This document shows, one piece after another, positions 45,237-53,350 of a stretch of 64,000 nucleotides of DNA. Both the position numbers and the translations under genes were made by a program. Under the pieces are notes generated by a model, which saw nothing but the letters and a program-made list of their open reading frames with translations, was not told where the DNA came from and did no database searches. How positions within the stretch are numbered: the stretch's first letter is position 1; every line of letters starts with the position of its first letter. This DNA comes from Eutrophobius brisbanensis (GTDB lineage: Bacteria; Pseudomonadota; Gammaproteobacteria; Eutrophobiales; Eutrophobiaceae), in contig JAYPQE010000003.1 in NCBI GenBank assembly GCA_038131795.1, positions 1-64,000 of the forward strand. Reading direction: 5' to 3'.

Positions 45237-45401
45237 TTGAAAACCTATATGTATGTGATCTGTGGTTTTATTTACCATGAAAGTCAGGGATTACCTGAGG
45301 ATGGTATTGCCCCCGAGACATTATGGTAAGATGTACCCTTGAACTGGGAGTGTCCGGACTGTGGTGCAAGGAAAGAAGATTTTGATATGGTGGAAATATA
45401 A
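45237..45401 (+). pseudogene. Degraded rubredoxin
   Basis: A 54-residue frame with a strong ribosome binding site (GGAGG 45224-45228) before TTG 45237 reads like a rubredoxin: ICGFIYHESQGLPEDGIAPE ... CPDCGARKEDFDMVEI. There is an in-frame TAA at 45327-45329 where rubredoxins have Glu after a conserved Trp. The first Cys of the first CxxC is also lost (YMYVICG instead of YMCxxCG, TGT to TAT). Both defects fit loss of function. Rubredoxin carries single electrons on an Fe(Cys)4 centre. The gene is divergent from thiD, and I recall rubredoxin genes in this place in other Gammaproteobacteria. Sequence error is the alternative explanation for the stop. Confidence 0.75.
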
Positions 45402-45415
45402 TAATTATGTTACGA

Positions 45416-45841
45416 CTAAAGCGGTCTGACCACGGCCATTATTATAATGATTACGAGGAATAAAACCGGGACTTCATTAAACCATCGATACCATATATGA
45501 CCGTGTTTATTACGATCATGTTTAAAATCTTTCAGTAATTTCCCGCAGTAAATGTGATAAATAATTAGAAGCAGGACACATCCCAGTTTAACGTGTAACC
45601 AATAACTCCCGGCATATGCATCCCAACCAATGGATTTTAATGTAAGGTATCCAAACAGCAGTGTCAGTACTCCACCTGGTGTGGTAATTCCAAAATACAA
45701 TTTCCGTTCCATTATCTTAAAACGATCGATACTGGTCGCATCATCGCTCATTGCGTGATAGACGAATAATCTTGGCAGGTAAAACAGTCCTGCAAACCAG
45801 GTCACCATAAATATCAAATGAAGAGATTTATACCAGAGCAT
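45416..45841 (-). CDS. hemJ: HemJ-like protoporphyrinogen oxidase
   Basis: 141 residues with four predicted membrane helices. The N-terminal phrase YKSLHLIFMVTWFAGLFYLPRLFVYHA, given as the pieces LHLIFMVTWFAGLFYLP and RLFVYHA, is the HemJ/UPF0093 signature, with a conserved His in LHLI that binds heme. WLHVKLGCVLLLI holds a further conserved His and Lys. HemJ oxidises protoporphyrinogen IX to protoporphyrin IX in organisms lacking HemG and HemY. It fits with hemL nearby. It is encoded on the minus strand with 15 bases to the rubredoxin pseudogene. Confidence 0.92.
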   Translation of the reverse strand: MLWYKSLHLIFMVTWFAGLFYLPRLFVYHAMSDDATSIDRFKIMERKLYFGITTPGGVLTLLFGYLTLKSIGWDAYAGSYWLHVKLGCVLLLIIYHIYCGKLLKDFKHDRNKHGHIWYRWFNEVPVLFLVIIIIMAVVRPL

Positions 45842-45907
45842 AATATTTATTTTATATTGATAAATTGTATTGAGATGGTTTCATCTTCAAGACCGGGGTT
45901 TGCTATT

Positions 45908-46522
45908 TCATTTTGATTGTTCATAAGGCCCGGGAGATAAAATTCGTTTAATGTAAAAAAATAATTGTTTAAGGAATTCAAATATCTTTGGTAAAAGTAA
46001 TATTACTATGATTATGAAAACGACTAATCCTATTAAAAAAATCCAGGGGTGTTGTACCGCAGTCCAGATTCCCAAAATCACAATAAAATCTTCTCCCAAA
46101 GACGCTGTCCAGTTGGATACTGGTTCAGGGGATGATTGCAGCATTAATCGGGTACTGGATTTAGTCAGATGAGAACTTGCGGCAAGTGTCCCGCCTATAA
46201 GTAAAGCGGCCAGTTCAATAGCCGGCTCATAACCTTCAACTGTGGACATTGCCAGTATGGCGCCGGCCGGAATACGGATGAAGGTATGTAAGGCGTCCCA
46301 CATGCTGTCCAGGCCGGGGATTTTATCAACAATAAATTCCGTAACAAACATAAACCCGGCTGCACTTATCACCACAGGATCGGCCAGTATGGCCAAAGAT
46401 TCAGGTAGAGAGATCAGGTCTTGTCTCAATAACAGGCCGAGAATGACAATGGTTGCATAGAGGTTTATACCACTTGCCCAGGCCACTCCCCCCAGTAATG
46501 CTAAAATTTCAACTGTTTCCAA
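45908..46522 (-). CDS. DUF4126 membrane protein
   Basis: 204 residues with about six hydrophobic segments. N-terminal ILALLGGVAWASGINLYATI and the later phrase FVTEFIVDKIPGLDSMWDALHTFIRIPAGA, cited as DKIPGLDSMWDALHTFIR, match the DUF4126 family of inner-membrane proteins of unknown function. The C-terminus holds a second strongly hydrophobic block and a basic tail. Its neighbours hemJ and argC give no functional clue. It is preceded by 226 bases that also carry the argC promoter. Confidence 0.8.
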   Translation of the reverse strand: METVEILALLGGVAWASGINLYATIVILGLLLRQDLISLPESLAILADPVVISAAGFMFVTEFIVDKIPGLDSMWDALHTFIRIPAGAILAMSTVEGYEPAIELAALLIGGTLAASSHLTKSSTRLMLQSSPEPVSNWTASLGEDFIVILGIWTAVQHPWIFLIGLVVFIIIVILLLPKIFEFLKQLFFYIKRILSPGPYEQSK

Positions 46523-46805
46523 ATCAGAGCCTTATTTGATGTTATTTCCGGTATCAACATGGTAAGAGCTCTCATATATTAAAGAAAGCGATCTATGAAA
46601 TAAGAAAATATATTAATATAATCAATAGGTTAAAGTGTATATCTGGCTGTTCCTTCAGGCCCGAATGAGATTGAATCACTGGAATAACTCTAATGTATTC
46701 GAATTGTTGAACATTTTTACAGATGTTTCCAATAACTATTGAAAATATTTGTACTTTTCCTGGGTAATCTGTGCCCGTATCATACTGGTGCAGGAGAATA
46801 TGATA

Positions 46806-47837
46806 ATGGTAAAAGCAGGTATTGTTGGAGCGACCGGATATACCGGTGTCGAGTTGATTCGGCTGCTTGGGTCGCATCCACACGTTACAATCGAAATGGT
46901 TACCTCAAGAAGCGAAACCGGGAAATCTGTCGCAGAGATCTTCCCATCGCTTAGAGGTGTTTTAAACAACCAATACGTAGAACCGGATATCAAGGTGTTA
47001 TCCGAATGTGATGTCGTATTTTTTGCGACCCCAAATGGAACCGCCATGGAGTCCGTCCCGGCCTTAATAGCTGCAGGGACAAGGGTCATTGATTTATCTG
47101 CAGACTTTCGAATTAAAGACCCGGCATTATGGAGTAAATGGTATGGCTTGGAACATGCCTGTCCTGATTTGCTTGCTGAAGCGGTATATGGATTACCGGA
47201 GATGAATCGGGGAGAGATTGCTGGGGCAAAGATAGTAGCTAATCCAGGTTGTTATCCTACAGCGGTACAATTGGGCTTTTTACCATTGTTAAAAAATCAA
47301 CTGGTGGATCCGGGTAGTTTAATCGCAGATGCGAAGTCTGGTGTAAGTGGGGCAGGCAGAAAGGCCTCAGTCAGGCATTTATACACAGAAGTTTCAGATT
47401 CCTTCGCGGCGTATGCTGCAGATGGTCATAGACATCTCCCGGAAATCAAACAGGGTCTGCAGTCTGTAACCGATGATAAGGTTGATCTCGTTTTTGTTCC
47501 CCATCTGGTCCCTATGAACCGGGGGATATATGCTACTTTGTATGCGACGTTGATACAGCCTGATACAGATCTTCAACAGGTTTATGAAAAATTTTATCAA
47601 TCAGAACCTTTTGTTGATGTATTACCCAGTGGCAGTCACCCGAATACGAGTACGGTTCGGGGAAATAATATTGTCAGAATGGCCTGTCACAAACCTCAGG
47701 ATGGTCACACTGCGGTTATTCTGGTGGTTGAAGATAATCTGGTAAAAGGTGCTGCGGGACAGGCCATACAAAATATGAACATTATGCTGGGATTCGAAGA
47801 AACCACCGGCTTGATTGCCACTGCGGCATTTCCATAG
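46806..47837 (+). CDS. argC: N-acetyl-gamma-glutamyl-phosphate reductase
   Basis: 343 residues from ATG 46806, with GGAG at 46793-46796 nine bases upstream; earlier in-frame ATGs at 46749 and 46800 would add unlikely residues. It reduces N-acetylglutamyl phosphate in arginine synthesis. Seen: GIVGATGYTGVELIRLL at the start, FFATPNGTAMESVP, the active-site Cys in VANPGCYPTAVQLG, and FVPHLVPMNRGIYATLY. It opens the conserved row argC / DUF6776-like / bactofilin / erpA, all on the plus strand with short gaps. Confidence 0.96.
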   Translation: MVKAGIVGATGYTGVELIRLLGSHPHVTIEMVTSRSETGKSVAEIFPSLRGVLNNQYVEPDIKVLSECDVVFFATPNGTAMESVPALIAAGTRVIDLSADFRIKDPALWSKWYGLEHACPDLLAEAVYGLPEMNRGEIAGAKIVANPGCYPTAVQLGFLPLLKNQLVDPGSLIADAKSGVSGAGRKASVRHLYTEVSDSFAAYAADGHRHLPEIKQGLQSVTDDKVDLVFVPHLVPMNRGIYATLYATLIQPDTDLQQVYEKFYQSEPFVDVLPSGSHPNTSTVRGNNIVRMACHKPQDGHTAVILVVEDNLVKGAAGQAIQNMNIMLGFEETTGLIATAAFP

Positions 47838-47861
47838 CAGTATAAAATTTAGCGTTAAATC

Positions 47862-48575
47862 ATGACAAAATTAGTAATAAAAAACCATAGACCCTGGCAG
47901 ATGCCGGTGGCTATCATTTCATTGAGTATGGTTTTATCGCTCATTACCTGGTTGTTACTGGATACTAACCATTGGCAGTCAATTTACCGTCAATTAAGCG
48001 GTAATTCTTCGGCCAGGCAATTAATAGAAGAGAACCAGTTATTAATTGCAGAGAATGAGGAACTTAAAGGTAAAATTTTAATGCTTGAACAGACTACGCG
48101 TCTGGATCAGGAGACAGCAATTCAAATGCAAAACGATATCAGGCTTTTGCAGGATGAAATTTATGATTTAAAACGTGAGCTTGAGTTTTACAAGGGAATT
48201 ATGGTGACCTCCAAGCAGGTCTCTGGATTTGATATTCATGGGATATTCATCAATCCTTTAAGCAAGATAAATAATTATAATGTAAAGATTGTATTAACAA
48301 ATGTCGCTAAATCAGACCGACTGATCGAAGGAACGCTGGATTTCACTATTGATGGCACAGAAAATAACAGGAAACAATCATTAAAACTTAGTAAAATAAT
48401 CACAGATGGTAGCTCGGACTTGTCATTTCAACTGAAAAATTTCAGGCAGGTAGAGGTGAATATTCAGTTACCGGCCGAGTTTGAGCCAGATAGGATCTGG
48501 GTTATTGCAAATATTAATAAAGCAAATTCGCCGCCAGTCAGTCGTTATTATGACTGGTCAGTGAGTACAAATTAA
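47862..48575 (+). CDS. Inner-membrane coiled-coil protein (DUF6776-like)
   Basis: 237 residues: basic cytoplasmic tail, membrane helix at about 15-35 (MPVAIISLSMVLSLITWLLL), a Glu/Leu coiled coil over about 50-110, and a beta-rich periplasmic domain over 115-237 that ends with the phrase PDRIWVIANINKANSPP. From memory this matches the protein at this position in Pseudomonas (between argC and the bactofilin gene), classed as DUF6776. It probably sits with the bactofilin as part of a cell-shape or envelope structure, but no function is known. Two bases separate it from the bactofilin gene. Confidence 0.78.
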   Translation: MTKLVIKNHRPWQMPVAIISLSMVLSLITWLLLDTNHWQSIYRQLSGNSSARQLIEENQLLIAENEELKGKILMLEQTTRLDQETAIQMQNDIRLLQDEIYDLKRELEFYKGIMVTSKQVSGFDIHGIFINPLSKINNYNVKIVLTNVAKSDRLIEGTLDFTIDGTENNRKQSLKLSKIITDGSSDLSFQLKNFRQVEVNIQLPAEFEPDRIWVIANINKANSPPVSRYYDWSVSTN

Positions 48576-48577
48576 AA

Positions 48578-49000
48578 ATGTTTGGTAATAGAAAAAAACG
48601 TAAAACCAGTCGCATCGATACTTTGGTGGGCCAGCATACCGTTGTTCAGGGTGATTTGAAATTCAGCGGTGGTTTACATATAGAAGGGATCGTGAAGGGC
48701 AATGTCATTGCTGAAAATGATGGTTCCTCCATGCTGCAACTTAGTGAACGTGGACGCATAGAAGGTGAGGTCAATGTCCCATATATTGTCCTCAATGGTG
48801 AAGTGAAAGGTGATGTTCGAAGTGGGGTTCACATTGAACTGTTATCAAAGGCCCAGGTCATCGGTAATGTTTATTATAACCTCATAGAAATGGCTATTGG
48901 CGCAGAAGTAAATGGTAAGCTGGTGCACTCTGCCCTGGCAGAGGCGTCGGACTATGAACCGTCAGCAAACGCCTTCGAAATACCCGAACAAAATACTTGA
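48578..49000 (+). CDS. Bactofilin (polymer-forming cytoskeletal protein)
   Basis: 140 residues. The core (about 15-115) is the repetitive beta helix of bactofilins: LVGQHTVVQGDLKFSGGLHIEGIVKGNV (quoted as VVQGDLKFSGGLHIEG and VKGNV), then GRIEGEVNVPYIVLNGEVKGDV and QVIGNVYYNL. The N-terminus is basic (KKRKTSR) and can bind membrane; the C-terminus is a short disordered tail. Bactofilins form filaments without nucleotide that recruit peptidoglycan enzymes. The M23 peptidase gene in the same neighbourhood (51758-53248) is a plausible partner. Confidence 0.92.
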   Translation: MFGNRKKRKTSRIDTLVGQHTVVQGDLKFSGGLHIEGIVKGNVIAENDGSSMLQLSERGRIEGEVNVPYIVLNGEVKGDVRSGVHIELLSKAQVIGNVYYNLIEMAIGAEVNGKLVHSALAEASDYEPSANAFEIPEQNT

Positions 49001-49057
49001 GCAAAAAGCTAGGTTATTATATCATCCTGGTACACATTAACCTGGGTTGAAGTTTCT

Positions 49058-49423
49058 ATGGACCAACAAGTCGAGCAATCTCCAAATAATCACAGCGATC
49101 CATTACTGTTTACGGAATCTGCCGTATCTAAGGTCAGAGAGTTGATTGAAGATGAAGGTAATCACAATCTCAAGCTGCGGGTTTTTATCAGCGGTGGGGG
49201 ATGTTCAGGGTTTCAATATGGATTTACCTTTGATGAGAATACTGAAGAGGGAGATACTGTGATCGATCGCGGTGGCGTCATGTTGCTCGTGGATCCAATG
49301 AGTATTCAATACCTCACGGGCGCAGAAATCGATTATAGCGAAGGTATAGAAGGTGCACAGTTCGTTATCCGAAACCCCAATGCACAGACCACCTGTGGTT
49401 GTGGATCGTCTTTCTCTGTTTAA
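49058..49423 (+). CDS. erpA: Iron-sulfur cluster insertion protein ErpA
   Basis: 121 residues, an A-type Fe-S carrier. The three cluster Cys are in GGGCSGFQYGFTF and the C-terminal TTCGCGSSFSV. The first part, FTESAVSKVRELIEDEG, and DPMSIQYLTGAEIDYSEG are typical of ErpA. It delivers clusters to proteins such as IspG/IspH. The place between bactofilin and anmK is the one it has in Pseudomonas (PA0665 neighbourhood), but here two cytochrome c' genes have come in after it. Confidence 0.95.
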   Translation: MDQQVEQSPNNHSDPLLFTESAVSKVRELIEDEGNHNLKLRVFISGGGCSGFQYGFTFDENTEEGDTVIDRGGVMLLVDPMSIQYLTGAEIDYSEGIEGAQFVIRNPNAQTTCGCGSSFSV

Positions 49424-49593
49424 TCTAAATTAGTTAACCAATTAATTTTATTGATAAAAATATAAAATTGTCTGGTTACATTCCGAGTTGTTGTATTTAT
49501 TGTTTCGGCTTATTATGACAACTGTATTATCATTTTTGTCCTGCTTCCTGCCGGAGGCCCAAACTTAATAAATAAAAATATGTTGGGGGAATC

Positions 49594-50049
49594 ATGAAAA
49601 GTCTAAAAGTAATTGTGGTTGCAGTACTGGTTTGTGTTCTGGGTATCAATATTGCTACGGCCCGTCATCATGGTGAGGGTGGTATGAGAGACTTTCTCAC
49701 CCGCGATGGGTTGATGCATCTAATCGGAGCACAAAGGGGTATTCTCAGAGATATAGCAAAGGAGGGATCTGCTGAAGATGCCGCAGAGTTTATCCGCGCT
49801 GCCAATGCGTTATCAGCGATGCTGGCGATGATACCCAGTACGTTTGAGAAAAATTCCATGCCTGATATCTCGCGGGCCAAATCGGAGATCTGGTCTGACT
49901 GGGACAATTTTGTAGCTACTGCAAACGCCCAGAGCATCGTGGCAGCAAGTATTGCCACGACGGCCATGACCCAGGGACTGGAAGCTGCTAAGCCCATGGT
50001 AGATGAACTGGATTGCGGTAGTTGCCATACGCCTTATAGAGCAGAATAG
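49594..50049 (+). CDS. Cytochrome c' (copy 1)
   Basis: 151 residues: signal peptide (cleaved near ATA-RHH, residue 23), then a four-helix body with DGLMHLIGAQRGILRDIA and DISRAKSEIWSDWDNFVATA, and the heme site CGSCHTPYR at the C-terminus. Cys-x2-Cys-His followed by x2-Tyr-Arg is the cytochrome c' pattern, in which heme iron is five-coordinate and binds NO or CO. A good ribosome binding site (GGGGGAA) precedes it. A paralogue follows at 50191. Periplasmic NO tolerance is the usual proposal for the family. Confidence 0.9.
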   Translation: MKSLKVIVVAVLVCVLGINIATARHHGEGGMRDFLTRDGLMHLIGAQRGILRDIAKEGSAEDAAEFIRAANALSAMLAMIPSTFEKNSMPDISRAKSEIWSDWDNFVATANAQSIVAASIATTAMTQGLEAAKPMVDELDCGSCHTPYRAE

Positions 50050-50073
50050 GTCCTGCATTAATCTTTAAAAGTA

Positions 50074-50106
50074 AAAGGCCGTGCCATTAGCACGGCCTTT
50101 TTTTTT
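50074..50106 (+). terminator. Rho-independent terminator after cytochrome c' copy 1
   Basis: Stem AAAGGCCGTGC (50074-50084), loop CATTA and GCACGGCCTTT (50090-50100), followed by a run of nine T (50098-50106). The 11-bp stem with no mismatch makes this the clearest terminator in the window. It separates the two cytochrome c' genes into different transcripts. Confidence 0.92.
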
Positions 50107-50136
50107 ACATGTATGTGTTGTGAATGTTTTTCTGAG

Positions 50137-50157
50137 ACAGTTTTAATGGCAAACTGT
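50137..50157. promoter_or_regulatory. Palindromic operator candidate before cytochrome c' copy 2
   Basis: ACAGTTT (50137-50143) and AAACTGT (50151-50157) are perfect inverted 7-mers with a 7-base spacer, about 30 bases before the start of copy 2. The size is right for a dimeric regulator. The regulator is not known. Confidence 0.35.
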
Positions 50158-50190
50158 TAGTAACATAAATACGAATAGAGAGAGGGAAGT

Positions 50191-50649
50191 ATGAAATCTT
50201 ACAAGATTTTAATCGTACCGTTGACGGTTATAAGTATTTTCTGGGCAGGTGTCAGTATTGCCCACCCGCCATCTCTATCCGAGGCCATGGGGGCGTATAT
50301 TAAACGTGATGGTCTGATGCACCTGATACGTGCACAAAGGTATCTCCTGCAGGAGATGCTGGTGGGTAAACGAAAACTGGATCAGGCAGAATTTGTCAGG
50401 GCGGCCAGGGCACTGGAAGCCATGTTTGCCATGATCCCCAGTACCTTTCAGGAGAGCGCCATGGTGGACTATTCCCGCGCAAAACCCGAGATTTGGGAAA
50501 ACTGGGATGATTTTGTGGCCAAGGCCGAAGAACTGAGAAAACTCTCAGCAGACATTGCATCCACTGGTGAGATCTATGGGGCTGAGGCGGCACTGGAAAA
50601 GGTCAGGTTATATAATTGTGGGAATTGCCACGACCCATATAGAAAATAA
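50191..50649 (+). CDS. Cytochrome c' (copy 2)
   Basis: 152 residues, paralogue of copy 1. Signal peptide with ISIFWAGVSIAHPP, then the matching blocks DGLMHLIRAQRYLLQEML, MFAMIPSTFQESAM and DYSRAKPEIWENWDDFVAKA, and the heme site CGNCHDPYRK. The identity is moderate rather than high, so the duplication is old. The gene has its own upstream palindrome and ribosome binding site (GAGAGGGAAG), and it converges on anmK with a five-base gap. Expression separate from copy 1 is expected from the strong terminator between them. Confidence 0.9.
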   Translation: MKSYKILIVPLTVISIFWAGVSIAHPPSLSEAMGAYIKRDGLMHLIRAQRYLLQEMLVGKRKLDQAEFVRAARALEAMFAMIPSTFQESAMVDYSRAKPEIWENWDDFVAKAEELRKLSADIASTGEIYGAEAALEKVRLYNCGNCHDPYRK

Positions 50650-50654
50650 GTTAT

Positions 50655-51752
50655 TTAGGCCTGATAAATTCCACCCAGTAGTACGGCTTTATTTGCCCCG
50701 GTGACACTGAGTATATTTCCCGGTTCGCCAGTCAGTCTAAGGTGTGCCAGCCAGGCAAAGGTCACTGCCTCTACCGCATCAGGATGTATACCATAGTCCT
50801 CGGTTGTGGTAATAGTTCTGTTATGGTTTTGTTCCTTTAACCCATTGAGCAATGCCTTGTTGTGGATTCCCCCTCCGCAAACCAATACTTCGGTTGTCGA
50901 CGGGGCAAAGTTCTCAATTGCGTTTGCTATGCTTGTTATAGTCAGTTTCAGTAAGCTTGCCTGGACGTCCTGTGGTGTAATTTCAGTTTCAATATCCGTT
51001 AAGTTTTTCTCAACCCAGTCCAGGTTAAAATCATCTTTACCTGTACTTTTGGGGGGTGCTAGTATGAAATAATCATCTGCCAAAAAACGTTCCAGCAGTT
51101 GATGATTAGCGGTTCCCGACAGGGCCCATTCGCCATCATCATCATATTCGCTTGCTTTATGTTTTTGTATCCAGGCGTCCAGTAATGCATTGCCAGGTCC
51201 ACTATCGAATCCGGTTATATTGGCATCAGGGTCGGCAGGTAACACAGTGATATTGGCCATTCCACCCAGATTCAGAACAATACGTTCGACATCGACAGAT
51301 CTGAATTTCCAGTTATGGAAAATGGGCGCCAGCGGGGCCCCCTGACCCCCTGCAGCCATATCGGCCCGTCTGAAGTCACTCACCGTCGTGATCCCGGTAC
51401 GCAGGGCAATGATATTGGGATCTCCCAGTTGAATTGTTCGGGGATATTTGCTGTTGGGGAGGTGCAGGATTGTCTGGCCATGGTTCCCTATGGCAACCAC
51501 TTCGCCCTCAGATACATGACTGGACTTTAATATCTGGTGTACTGCATTGGCAAACATCTCTCCCAGTTTATAGTCCAGTTCACTGGCGTCAGAGATACTG
51601 ATATCGCTATTAACAGCACGGAGTGTGGTTTGCAGATCCGGTTCAATGGGGAATTGTTCATATGCGATGACTTCAACATCATCATCGATATTAACCAATG
51701 CAGCATCGATGGCATCCATGCTGGTTCCTGACATCAAGCCGATATAATACAC
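50655..51752 (-). CDS. anmK: Anhydro-N-acetylmuramic acid kinase
   Basis: 365 residues, normal length. It phosphorylates anhydroMurNAc during recycling of the cell wall. Seen: N-terminal YYIGLMSGTSMDAIDAALV, the sugar-binding GNHGQTILHLP, TVSDFRRADMAAGGQGAPLAP and NLGGMANITVLP, which are all typical of AnmK. It lies five bases after the M23 peptidase gene, so cell-wall hydrolysis and recycling are encoded together. Confidence 0.96.
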   Translation of the reverse strand: MYYIGLMSGTSMDAIDAALVNIDDDVEVIAYEQFPIEPDLQTTLRAVNSDISISDASELDYKLGEMFANAVHQILKSSHVSEGEVVAIGNHGQTILHLPNSKYPRTIQLGDPNIIALRTGITTVSDFRRADMAAGGQGAPLAPIFHNWKFRSVDVERIVLNLGGMANITVLPADPDANITGFDSGPGNALLDAWIQKHKASEYDDDGEWALSGTANHQLLERFLADDYFILAPPKSTGKDDFNLDWVEKNLTDIETEITPQDVQASLLKLTITSIANAIENFAPSTTEVLVCGGGIHNKALLNGLKEQNHNRTITTTEDYGIHPDAVEAVTFAWLAHLRLTGEPGNILSVTGANKAVLLGGIYQA

Positions 51753-51757
51753 GGTGA

Positions 51758-53248
51758 TCAGTAATTTTCAGGTATCAGGGTTTTTTCAGTCTCGTCCTGT
51801 TCCTGAAGGGCGACCATTAAGGGTTTTTCACTACCTATCTGGTCCAGCTGGGTAAGTATTGGTGCAGTTTGCTGCTTGAAATCTGCAAGCAGGTCTTCAG
51901 GGATGGACTCTGCCTTGGGTAAGGTCACCGTAAGCGGGTTTCTCACCGCACCATTGACCCTGAACTCGTAATGCAGGTGAGGGCCTGTGGCCAGTCCTGA
52001 CATACCCACATAACCAATGGTTTGACCCTGTTTTACCCGGGAGCCTTTTTTCAGACCACGGGCATAATTCGACAGGTGGGCATAAAGTGTCGAATAGGTC
52101 CCACCGTGTTTGATCTGAATTACCCTGCCGTAACCACCGTTTCGTCCCAAAGAGGTAATTGTTCCATCGCCTGCGGCCTTTATTGGAGTTCCGGATGGTG
52201 CGGCATAATCAACACCCTTATGGGCGCGTATGGTATTGAGAACCGGGTGCCTGCGATTCAGATTAAATTTTGAGCTGATACGGGTAAAGTTTAATGGTGT
52301 CCTGATAAAGGCCTTGCGCATACTTGCGCCACTATCGGAGAAATATTCATTATTCCCATCGGGGAGTGTATACCTGACTGCTTTAAGGAGTTTTTTATTA
52401 TTGTAAAATTCAGCCGCCAGGATAGGCCCCTCACTGACCTTGATATCTTCCTTGAATTGCTCTTCATAAATCAGCTTGAATTTATCGCCCTTGCGGATAT
52501 CCAGTACAAAATCAATATCCCATCCGTATATGCTCACCAGCTGCATAATAAGGTTGTCAGACAGGCCTGCCCGTTGGCCGGCAATGAACAGGGAACTGTC
52601 AATGGTGGCCTCGGCTTCTCTGACCACACGGTTTAGTTCAGACTTCTGTATGCTGCTGGCAAAGCCATCATCTGTGTTATTGATTTGTAATGTGGTGATG
52701 ATGTCCTGATCATATTCCAGGGTTTGTAACTCACCATTGGTAATTAAAAATCTAAGTTCCTGACCAGGCAACAGATGTTTCAATGCATTGTTTTCATTGT
52801 CAGCAGACATTACCTGATATAACACCCTGGGAGACAGGCCTACGCGATCAAAGATCAGCGAGAGGTTATCACCTGGTGCAACGTGTATGGTCTTCCACTC
52901 GGACGCCTTTCCATCCTCATATATGGTTTCAACCGATGAGGGTGGAATGGAAATGGTTATGAGTTCGGGTTCAATGCTGGTATATTCAATCCCCGACATG
53001 ACCGTTAAAGGCCGTTGTTCTGCCGGCGCAGGTTTGGGGATCTCGACTACCTGTTTTGGTGGTTGTTCGGATATCGTGGAATACAGGTTCACGATGGTCA
53101 AAGAAAGGAAAAAGCCGGCCAGGGACCAGGTATAATACCGCAGCTTTTTATACCAGGGTCGCCTCGGTACCCACCTCGTAGCAGGCTTATAGTCAGATTT
53201 TAAGTATATTTTGTAAGTCATCAAAAAATAAAGAATATTTTTTGACAA
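51758..53248 (-). CDS. M23-family peptidoglycan endopeptidase (MepM-like)
   Basis: Up to 496 residues; a later start at 53221 would remove nine. Near residue 40 is a membrane helix (TWSLAGFFLSLTIVNLYS). A LysM/OapA-like part follows (VAPGDNLSLIFDRVGLSPRV, near 120), and an M23 domain over about 350-450 with the zinc ligands in RAHKGVDYAAPSGTP, then GPHLHYEFRVNG (His-x-His). Such enzymes cut peptide cross-links to allow wall growth. The position divergent from tyrS and next to anmK is the conserved one. Confidence 0.93.
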   Translation of the reverse strand: MSKNILYFLMTYKIYLKSDYKPATRWVPRRPWYKKLRYYTWSLAGFFLSLTIVNLYSTISEQPPKQVVEIPKPAPAEQRPLTVMSGIEYTSIEPELITISIPPSSVETIYEDGKASEWKTIHVAPGDNLSLIFDRVGLSPRVLYQVMSADNENNALKHLLPGQELRFLITNGELQTLEYDQDIITTLQINNTDDGFASSIQKSELNRVVREAEATIDSSLFIAGQRAGLSDNLIMQLVSIYGWDIDFVLDIRKGDKFKLIYEEQFKEDIKVSEGPILAAEFYNNKKLLKAVRYTLPDGNNEYFSDSGASMRKAFIRTPLNFTRISSKFNLNRRHPVLNTIRAHKGVDYAAPSGTPIKAAGDGTITSLGRNGGYGRVIQIKHGGTYSTLYAHLSNYARGLKKGSRVKQGQTIGYVGMSGLATGPHLHYEFRVNGAVRNPLTVTLPKAESIPEDLLADFKQQTAPILTQLDQIGSEKPLMVALQEQDETEKTLIPENY

Positions 53249-53350
53249 ACCATAGCGCCAACAGATAAATTCGTCAATCTAGGAATGATATAAAAACGGT
53301 CATTTTAATGAATAAAATCCATTTACAGAGGACAAATTAGGGACTCGGTC

